From Spirogloea muscicola (taxonomy: Eukaryota > Streptophyta > Zygnematophyceae > Spirogloeales > Spirogloeaceae), in assembly GCA_009602725.1 (NCBI GenBank), contig WELB01000173.1, forward strand, positions 25,883 through 52,332: a stretch of DNA of 26,450 bases, written 5' to 3'. A program made the position numbers and the translations under genes. The notes beneath the pieces were generated by a model that was not told the DNA's origin, made no database searches, and saw only the letters and a list, made by a program, of their open reading frames with translations. Shown here one piece after another: positions 1 through 9,500 of this stretch (position 1 is its first letter; each line of letters starts with the position of its first letter).

Positions 1-75
1 GCCTCCGCCGCGCCCTCCCCCCCCCGCCGCCGCCTGCGCCTGCTCCGGCGCCGCTGGAGCCCCTCGCCGCCGCAG

Positions 76-837
76 GCTGCGCTGCACTGGTACCTCACCT
101 GCAAGGGCGAGGCGTCGCCCGCGCCCGACCACGACCTGGCCACCATCATCTCCGCCGCCGACGCCATGATCGACGCCGACGTCGCGGCGCAGGGCACTCG
201 CGGCTTCGTCAAGGCCTTCCTCGCGCTCCTTGCGCCCGACGACCTGCCCATCGTCCTCGACTTCTGCCACACCTACCACACCCACTGCTACGACCTCTTC
301 ACCTCCCACCTCGACCTCTGCATCAAGCTCGGCCTCTCCCTCGACATGGCCGCGCACGCCTGCGACATGCTCTCCTCCTGGCTCGACATCTACGACCGCC
401 TCGCCCTCCTCAAGCTCAAGCTCCCCCTCGACCAGTGGCTCGGCCTCTGCCTCCGAGGTGCGCTCCGCCTCCGCCTGCCCTGCGCCGCGCCCGCCCGCTC
501 GCCACCCCGCCTGCAGCCTCCAGTCTCCCTCCATGCACGCGCGCCCTGACCTGACCCCTGTGCGCTCGCCTGCCCTCCGGCCTTGCGTTGCGCAGTGAAC
601 GGGCACATGAAGGTGGACCTGCTGCCGCTGGTCAAGGCCTGCAACACGCTGGGCATCTACCTGACGACCGACATCCTGGGCCAGCTCTCCAAGGGCGGCT
701 GTTACTGCTCCGACTGGTGCCAGCTCCTAGTGCTGCTCCCGGTGGCCGACCTCCTCAGGCTCAAGCTGCAGGCAGAGCGGCGACGACCCGTGCACCTGCA
801 CAGTGCGATAAAGGTGTGCAACAGGTACTACGTGTGA
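76..837 (+). CDS. 3' part of an unidentified protein-coding gene (two exons)
   Basis: I do not recognise the family. Exon 1 is open from base 1 to 457, but a pyrimidine-rich run ending in CGCCGCAG at 75 makes 76-457 the likelier exon. The intron is 458-595 (donor G|GTGCGC, acceptor TTGCGCAG). Exon 2 is 596-837, ending in TGA. The split codon G|TG keeps the frame. The start lies left of the window. The protein is rich in Leu, Cys and His, with no signal peptide or clear membrane helix visible. Two similar segments, CIKLGLSL (from base 319) and CNTLGIYL (from 640), lie about 61 residues apart, and a Leu-rich segment sits midway. This suggests helical repeats of about 31 residues, which is inference. 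Nearly every codon in exon 1 ends in C or G, and Leu is mostly CTC there, against mostly CTG in exon 2. AACAG|GTACTA near the end is an alternative donor, so further exons are possible. Confidence 0.6.
458..595 (+). other. Intron in the unidentified plus-strand gene
   Basis: A 138-base phase-1 GT-AG intron. The upstream frame breaks down after CLR and the downstream frame resumes at NGHMK. The joined codon is GTG. The intron is pyrimidine-rich throughout, and the acceptor is GCGCAG. Confidence 0.65.
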
Positions 838-2363
838 GCGGGCGGCCGCTCCGGGGCACCACACCGCCCCTCTGTATTATTCATTCTGCCCTGGGGCCAG
901 TGGTGGACCCACCCCTGCACAGCCCCTGCGCGGCCCTCTGGCTACTCGCCTCCTGCCTCCCTTTTTCTCCCTTCCTCGCCCCCACTCACTCACCCCTATG
1001 GTGACCGACGCCTTCGAACACTTGACTTCGAGTCTTCAGTCCAGCATGGCACCCGCATTTGCCTTATGAGGTACTGGAGCACCGCGGATGTCATCCTCTC
1101 AGTGGCCTGGGTGTGATGAGACCAGGAGAGGGAGCTGCAAATTGATAGCAAACAATAATTCGGGCTGCGCAAGGCCAGGCCCGCCGAGGCAACTGCTGCG
1201 AAGTGGGGTTTTCGCTGCAGACTCCTGGTCTCACTCACGCCATACTTTGACTGGTACAGCTGCCAGCCCGCCGCTTGGACGCACGGAGCACCCACTTTGC
1301 CACTTGTCTGGCCAGGTGCCTGAGACCGATGCGGCTGTTGCCAAGCCACTGATAATAGACGTCGCCGTTCCTGCGGTGATGGTTATAATTTGGTGAACCT
1401 TGGTCAGTCAGGAATCTGACCCCTGCTGATCACCCCTATGAGCTCAAACTTTGACAAGTGACCTGCATGCAGTTGGCCTTCCTGACCGGCCTTCAGGCTT
1501 GTTCTTAGCTGCACACAACTGACCTTATCGACCTTCTCAAAGTGGGTGGGTCACTGGGACTCGTCAACCCTTAACCGTTGACAGGACTTAAGGCGAGGAA
1601 GTGTGGTCAGATGGAAAAGGGGTGGAGCACATTCTAGGCCCCCCTAACTCAGATTCACAGATGCCCAATGTGCGATTTCTCGATGGTGAGTAGATGTCTG
1701 GCAGGAGAACATGGTCTGGTATCTGGTTCACAATCTTGGCTGCTGTCAAATGCCAGCTTGATCTGTCTAACAATTGAGAGTGACTGCTTTTCAAATGGCG
1801 AATAGGGTCCACCAAGCTCCGCTTCGGCCAGTGACTATTGCAACGATGTGGGCGGGCCAGGTTGCTGCGCTGAATCACTTGCTGAGGCAGGTCGCCAAGG
1901 GCGGTCACAATAGTGACACTGGACAGGTGCGGCAACCTGGTGGAGCAGACTGTCGGCAGTGGTAGGGGCCATGCAGGTTGTGAAAGCCGGCAGAGAAGCG
2001 CCTGCAGCATAAGCAGCAGCAGGCAGCTCAGCGCAGCACAGCAGCTGCGGACAGAATGCCCGTAAAGGTGCACTAGGCGCACCGCCACGTCGGCGGAGTC
2101 CGGTAGCCTGCCTGGAGGCAGTGTTGGCGGAGACGGTGGTGATGGCAGCAGTGATATGGCTGATTCCCAATTAGCAGCGGCTGCTGAGCCACGGGAGGTC
2201 ATTGAAGGAATAATCTAAGCAGCTCAGGATGTCCTCAGTCATGTCCTGTACATTTCTGTGGACTTCCGCGACCGGAAAAGGAGAGTGGTGCACTAAGAGT
2301 CCGGGAGCAGTACCTGCCCCAGTTGACAGCAGCATAGAGGTGGAGTCCACCAGCTCATGGCAG
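838..2363. other. Convergent intergenic / 3'-UTR region, no gene recognised
   Basis: This stretch lies between the stop of the plus-strand gene (837) and the stop of VPS13 (2364, minus strand), so it must hold both 3' UTRs. The open frames here, the longest being 1588-2202 on the minus strand, have low-complexity Ser/Leu/Pro/Cys-rich translations with no motif I know. I looked for the chlorophyte poly(A) signal TGTAA downstream of each stop on the relevant strand, and for AATAAA, and saw neither. Cleavage sites therefore cannot be placed. A non-coding RNA or a small multi-exon gene cannot be excluded by eye. Confidence 0.5.
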
Positions 2364-3526
2364 TCAGATCGCCACCGTGAAGGCACTTGCGGTCGGTGGC
2401 CGACGGTGATCACGGCGGGCCAAGAAGGTGTGGGCATCATTTAGGACCTGCCAGAGGGAGCACTGCCACAGGGCTGCGCCCTGATGGTCCTTCCACAGTG
2501 GCGTGAGAGCAAGGCTTGCTGCCTCTACACAGTCTTGTCGCACGCAAGCCACGGCATCCCTGCTGGGCTCAGCATAATCGGCCACAGCCACAGCGCCCAG
2601 CGAGACATAGCCTTCGGGTGGAATGGGGGACCAGATAGTCACACGCTCCCGGGCCCCACTCTCCGTGTCTCGCCAGACCTGCAAAACATACACTGTAAGA
2701 CCTTGCCTCTTCAAGGAGCTGCACGACTTCTACTAAAGATGGTCATCATGCAGTTTCTCCAGTGCACCTACCAGTTTGTAGCCTTCCGGGGCACAAAATC
2801 TGCCATCTCGGTCATCCCGATAAGTGACGCCCTTCTCTGGAGGGTCGTAACCACTACGTGCAATGTCACCCACCGAGACATACCTGTGGTCCACAAAGCA
2901 GTGCAAAGTTCATCGATAAGGCACTGCGCTCGCTCACCATCGCATCAGTTTCGAGATAGCAGCCTGGCGGTATACACACTTGTCAGAAGGGTCTACCAAG
3001 CTAAGCTTGAGCGGAGGTTTTGCGAGATGTTTCACCCTCTGGGGACCACAGCTCGCCAAATGGAGACGGGGAATTTCTTGCTCCAAGCAGCTCCCTGCGA
3101 CATGCATGCAGCACAGTCTGTCATGGAGCATGGTGTGACAAAGTTGATATACTTACTGCCATCATCTCATAGGCCAACAAGCTCTCAGTCAATAGTGGAT
3201 CACCCCATGCTGTGGTACAGCAGGCGCACCTTGTCCCACCAGAGTAGGGAGAAGTCTTTGATCAACCGGCCTGCTTGAGCAGTGTTGCCATCCTCGCGCA
3301 TTGGCAAGGGCACGGCTGCATCCCGGATCGCCAACTTGCGGGAGAGCGGCTGCTCATGAGCAGGTGAGGTATCGGCACTGTCAGCCTCCAGCATCACCTG
3401 CCCAGCTCCTCCGACTAGCGCACCGAACGTGGCCATGACTGGCACAGCTAGCGGTGCAGCTGGGCCGGCCAGGAGGCCCAAGGCTGCTCCTGATGCAGCT
3501 CCAGCGCCTGCTCCAGTGTACGGCTT
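2364..3526 (-). other. VPS13: VPS13 exons 61-63: Gly/Ala-rich hydrophobic segment and C-terminal Vps62/DUF946-like module
   Basis: Exons: 3526-3204, 2883-2772, 2678-2364. Exon 61 begins with a Gly/Ala-rich hydrophobic stretch (AGAGAASGAALGLLAG, then LAVPVMATFGALVGGAG) with small-xxx-small spacing, then a polar linker, then SLLWWDKVRLLYHSMG. Joining GG|G to exon 62 gives YVSVGDIARSGYDPP and then APEGYKLV. Exon 63 gives WRDTESGARERVTIWSPIPP, EGYVSLGAVAV, a Cys-Val-Arg strand, LWQCSLWQVLNDAHTFLA and a stop. This order matches the C-terminal module of one class of plant VPS13 and the Vps62/DUF946 family. The reading frame ends at TGA 2366-2364. Confidence 0.88.
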
Positions 3527-6500
3527 CTGCACTGCCCTCATCTGTGGCATGCATAAGAGCCAAAATGAGGCCGCCTCAAGTGAGTCAAACGGGCACGGGC
3601 ACAGCCAAGATATGCAACAGCCCGCAGGTGAAACAGGGCCGCCGTGATGATGCTCACCTTGGCTGCCGTCGAAGACCTGTCTTTGCCGTAGACTTGCATG
3701 GCCTGCCGAATCGCCTCCTTGACAGCCATCGCCTGGTTTGTGCCGGGGTGGCACTTGACCAGGCGCGCAATCTCCTTGGTGTCAAAGATACGAGTATCCT
3801 GGGACCAGTCTCGCAGGTGGAGAAGGAGGCGCGTCGGCGGGGACTCTGGCGGGTCATCCTTGCCGTGCACAAGCTCCACTGTCATCAAGTCGTCCCACGT
3901 TATGTCCCACACTATGGTGCAGGGCTCCTTCAGCAGGTCTGCCTTTTTGGCCACAACCATGCCGCTCGGGTGCTGCAGAACAAGGGCAACATGTGTCAGC
4001 ACTTCATCATCCAGTCAGGCCTCCCGCAGACGCAGCTACATCGGGAGAGCAAGGAGCTTGCCTGCAGCATCATGACACGGCGATTTGTGAGCATGAGACT
4101 GTGGCCCTTTGGCAGGTTGAAGTGATCCTCATAGGCATCGGTAACTGCAAACTTTCCCCGCTCGCGAAACAAATCAATGTCACCAAAAACCCCACGCTCG
4201 GCCAGTTGAAGAATGATCTGCCAGCCCCGCACCCCTTGTATCAGTGATTGAGGCAACAATGCCCAACCGAGGCAACTGCAGGCACTGAAGCTCAAAGCAT
4301 GGCGGAGCTTCATAATGACAAGTACACAAGACTGTGGCTCGGCAGATGGTTGAGTTGACGTGTGCAAGACTGCCTTGAAGCATGTCATGCCTTGCTGACA
4401 AGCACTCGGGCTGATCAGCAGGACAAACAGCAGGAAAGAGCAAGCATCAAAGGACGCACTTGGCCGCGGGCCCTGTAGTCATCGTATGGACGCAGCACAT
4501 TGTCCCCAGAGATGGCTCGAGGCAAGCGCCGCCGTGACAGCTCCTGCTCATATGTGATTGCAGCTGCCAATCGGAGGCGGCTAGCATTCATGCCGTCGGT
4601 GGTCTTGGAGAGCAGGTCCAGCACGCCAGAAGCAGGCTGTGCTGCAGCTCCAATGATGCCTTTCCCCACGCCAGTCACAAACCCTTCCACGCCCCGGCTC
4701 TTGGCACCTTCCAGCGGCTTTGTCAGGATGCCCGTGACCCCCCTGAACAAACCCTTGGCCAGGGCCTCTCCGCCCTCGCGCAACCCATCTCCCAGACCCT
4801 CCACTGTGGCTTTGCTCTCCTGAAAGGAAGAAGCTGGAAAGACATGAGAGCTTGTCTTCGGGCTTTGCACAAGTGCATGACCAGGACATGGGTCCCCACC
4901 TCACCTCAGTAGGGTACATACATGTCTAGGAGGGCCCACTATCATGAGCCAATACCTGATGCTGACGGCTTCGGATGAACTGCTTGTCCATTGACAGTGC
5001 CGCCACACCCTTGCTCATGTGGCCAAGGGCGCTGCTGGCATTTCCCAGAATGTCAACTCCCGATAGAAGCTGGAATGGCTGACTCAGCAGGTCATTGCGG
5101 ACACTCTCCAGGGCACAAGTCACCATCTGGCTCTTGCGCATGTATGTGTTCTCCACCGTCCGTGGCGTAATACGTATCTGCACCAGGATGTGTGAAAGTA
5201 GAACGAATCTTGGACAGCTTCGGAAGACAGCTCGCAAAGTGTGCACATCAAGGGCAATAGATGGAGTTGCACGGGCGACTATCACAACATTGATCGCATC
5301 GGATTCTTACCGGCATCTCATCGGTGTTCCCCAAGGAGGTAATAAGGGTTGAATAAACACCAAGCACATCCCGTGGCCGTTGGGATGGGGCCATGGATAA
5401 CGTCACTTTAAGCCGTCCTTCTGATAGATTCAGCAACCTGAGGATATGCAAAAGCCATGTTGGTCACTGCACGAAGGTGGGAAGGTTGCCTGCAGCAAAA
5501 GCCTATCCAGTTGTTGACTAAAAGCATACCCAATTCGAACATGGGGATCCACTGCAACAGCAGTCGTCTCTTCCTCGTGTGAAGTCAGGCGGGAAAAGTC
5601 TAGGCGACGCATAAGGTCATGAAGCCGCCATATAATTGGCTCATGAATGCTTATCAACCACGCTTCGCTTGGTAACTGCATGGCATCAGCAGTGTCAGTT
5701 GGGCACCAAGCAGCTTCAAAGAGGAGAGCTACAAAGACCAGCTGCACCACAGGCTCATGAGAGTTAGCTGATGCATGCTTCCAAACTAGCAACAAACAAG
5801 ATAGTTCTGGCGCTACGTTGACTGGCCATATAATAAGTAGCTTTTTAATCAGGCAAGATAACGCTTCTTACAACAAGTCTGAGAAACTTAGGGTATACGT
5901 AGTAAGACTGATTGGACTTACAGCAGTATGTGCAATGCAGCAGCCTCTCTTGTACAAGCTGCTGAGATGCATGTCCAGCTGAGACAAATTACCTGAAGAC
6001 TGATATATGGAAAGCTCTGCTCGTCAGCTGCTCCGGTGTCCTGTATGGCGACAACAAATTTCACGACAAACTCTGGCCTTTGATTTGCAGGACTGATCGG
6101 TGCCAAGAGTACGGGCATTGAAGTGGATGCTAGCTGGTTGTCGACTTGAATGTGTCCAATGCGCAGTTTGAGCCTGCAGTGCATCCGCAACCCAGTTGTG
6201 AATGGCACAACCAGGCGAGAATGGCATGACTGGCAGGCAATGGTTGCCAGTCAGTATCCAACTAGGAGGCAGGAGGCAACATTGATAGGGGACTTGCAAC
6301 AGAACAGACCCTGGTTGCCAAGTAGGAGAGTAAGACACAATACACCCGAGGCTACCGTCAGTTCAACAGGCACTCTGCACATCTCAGGAGGCGATGCACC
6401 TGCTGATGCCAGACCCAAGTCCAGTCGAGTAGGAGAATATGGCCGTCTGCATGGACACGTAGAGCAGCTCCAGAGGCGTGTGATTGACAACCGACAGACC

Positions 6501-9500
6501 AAAATCCTCAAGATGGAGCTGGATGTGGTACTGGTTCTCGCTGCTCTCGTTTGCAGCTGCCTCGGCCTGCTGCTGCATTCTGGTGGAAGCAGACACTTCT
6601 TCCTGCAGCGACGAGGTCAGTGCAAGTGCCCCTTCCATAGAGTCACCAGGATGCCAGTCGCAGATGCATGCAACGGTAAGACCCAGCAGCTCCTGGGCAA
6701 CAAGCACGTGAATCGCTGCTACAGCGCCTGAGGAGGTCACTGCCGGCTTCTGGTCCCCGGGCTCAGTGATGTCGAAGGTGCTGGCACTCCCTGCTGATGC
6801 ACCTTCCACCATCACCTCCAGCAACCGGGAGGACTGCAGGGCTTCCCATGCGAAGGAAGCACTGCTGCCTGGCTGCAGCAGCAGCCAGGTACTGTCCCTT
6901 GGGCCAGCCTGTCGCACTTTCAAGGGCAGCACTGCTGTCCTATTCTCAATCCTGGCCACAAGCACCCAACCGAGAATCTTGAATACCAATGCCACAGTAG
7001 CTGTTGTCTGAGCATGATTGGCACTGTGAGGCGCCTTGTGCAAGAATGGTAGTGCAGCTGACAATGCGGGATGCATGTACCACACGTTTGGCCACTTCTC
7101 TGTTGCACGGCCAAGTGGCAACCAAGCCTGTTGTCTGCCACTGCTGTTCATCCTTGCACTATGCATCCTCAGGATCAAGACCCTTGCTAAGCAATCAACC
7201 CGTGAAGCCTCTGCCCAGCAGCGAATGTCAACCTAGCATGGCTGGCGCAGACAATGCTATTGAGCTAGTGAGTGACAAGCCTGCCGTACAGCTGACCTGA
7301 ATGTACCTAACTCACAACTTAATCATACCTATAGGGTCCAGATGAGGATGGCCGTCGAAAGACGGTAAGGAAACGGGAACTGTCGACTCCGTTCCGCACC
7401 TCGGCGCGCACTGTTAACTGCTGGTCGCAATTTGGTTTACTGCTCTTCATGTAGATGTGCATGATGCCTTCCACATCAGTGCTGAAAGGCTTGCTCCATT
7501 CATAGTCATCGACTTGAATCTGCATGCCGTTGTCGGCCTTGTAAGCATATCTGAACACTCGTCAGCCAATGCACAAGTACGTGTGGCAGGGTAAGCCAGG
7601 AGGGCTTGGGCTTGAGAGTGACCTGCAGAAGTTCCGGCTCCCAAATGGAGGGCCAAAGGAAGGGCTTGGCAAGATCCCCAGGCTGTAGAACTTCGGCATG
7701 TGCTCCAACGTTGGCCTGCCGGAGGTGCATGCGCCTTCCAAGCCTGTTTGTCAACAACGTGTGAGGCTGGATGCGTACGACCTGCACCATCATCAGCACA
7801 CGAGCTGTCAGATGACAGTCACAGAAGCACACATCCTTGCACCTGCTTTCAGTCAATGTGCATCTTGCATAAGGCCTGGCACCTTGGTTCTCTCAAAGCC
7901 AAGGGAGGACATGTCAAGCCAGCCAGTCAGCTTGAAGAAAGCACCATGTTGGTCCACTGCTTTCATGTCCACGCGTTGCATCTGCACAGCATGTAGTCAG
8001 ATATTAGGACTGTGTCTGCTGCCCTTGCACTTAGACCTGACAAAGCTGTCAATGCTTTGATCTGGTCGAGCTGTGATACTTGGCATGTAGCATACATTCA
8101 ACTGCACAAGGTAGTGAAGTATGCACCTGATCTTCAAAGGACTTGAAGCAGATAGCAGAAGAGAAGACGCCTGAGGAGGTGAGAGCAACCGAGAGTCCAA
8201 CTCGGTCCAGCTGGGGCAAGGAGAGCATGGCGGGCTGCCCGTGAGGTGTGTCCTCAATGCTTTCCAGAGCCCGCAGCACCTTGTGTGCCTGCAGGGGAGC
8301 TGGCATGCTTCGTTGACCACCGCGCTTGCTGGCAGAGGACGACCTTGGCAACCACTTTCCCAGTCCTCCCTCCTCCTCAGGCTTTGCAGCAGAGGCCTCA
8401 ATCTCCACGAGCCGATAGGCCAGAGGCAGATTGGCGTCGTTCTTCAACCAATAAGATACGAAGAGACGCACAACTTTCGCTGACACTTCAGACTTGCCGA
8501 TGTCGTGCTCCACGCTCACCCTGAGCTGCCTGCACTCAGAAGGGTCGGCTGCTAAGGGGTCCAAGTCTGACAAAGTCCCAGGCTGAAGGACTTCAGACAT
8601 TCAACTGCATTTGACTGGCTGAGCCCATGCCCAGAAGCGCACTTTGGGTATGGGCCCAAGTCAAGGTTTGACATCTGCTGCACACCTCTTGCTGGCAGAG
8701 TTGGTCATTATGAAGCCAGTGGGAAGGTCATCTCCAGCAGTGGGATCCGAGATGAGCACAGCTTCCTGCACCAGCCAAGCCCCAGTTAGTATGGGATGTG
8801 CATGCACAACATTCACGTATTGTAGCACTTGCACAGGCAACTTCCTCACCTTTTCTGGCTTCCAGCCACCCTGCGGTAGCCACGTCAGCAGGATAGGACG
8901 ACGGACGTCGATGGAGTGACACTGTATGGTCGCCCCCGACTCGGCAATGGCTCGTTGGCGAGATGCTGGTGGAGAACGGGAAGGCTTCTCCCACAGCGTG
9001 TACTCTGCACGACATGGGAGCCAGTTCTCCACTCGCAACGGCGGAGCTGCAACGATACGCCAGTCCTCAGCAGCCATCATGCCCCCACTCTCCCCGTGCA
9101 GCAGGCTGCTCACTGCCTCAACACTGAGCCAGAACGAGTCTCTCCCCCGCCCTCCGGTGGCCTCACAGAGCACCAGCTCCTCTGTACAACCAAGGTCGCC
9201 AAGCATGAAGGTAGCTGCCTCAGAAGCGGGATGCTGGGGCACTGAGCGGCCCCACTTGTGAACGGCTGGCTGGCCAGGCCCAGCGTGGGGCCTCAGCTGC
9301 AGGCAGAGGTCCGAGCCAGGTGCCAGGCTGTCCCACGGAAGCGGCTGGGACTTGCCCGGCTCCACGACGCCGACGTAGAGGTGCCGTGAGCCGCCTGCCA
9401 GGGGCCCATCATTCCCCTGCTCTCCGCCCTTGGGAGCTCGCAGGCGGGTCCACCGCCGGCGGCGGACAAAGTCGAACGCACTCTTCTGCCCTGCGGTAGA

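Noticed and set aside
1588-2202. 204-codon minus-strand open frame downstream of the VPS13 stop
   Set aside because: Ser/Leu/Pro/Cys-rich translation without recognisable domain or splice connection to VPS13; the VPS13 frame already ends with a family-like C terminus at 2364. Probably 3'-UTR sequence.
2484-3278. 264-codon plus-strand open frame
   Set aside because: It lies antisense to VPS13 exons 61-63 and their introns. Its translation has no family-like blocks, whereas the minus strand matches the VPS13 C terminus.
3454-4125. 223-codon plus-strand open frame
   Set aside because: Antisense shadow of the conserved C-terminal PH-like exons (59-60).
6150-6731. 193-codon plus-strand open frame
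   Set aside because: Antisense to exons 53-54, which carry strongly conserved VPS13 blocks.
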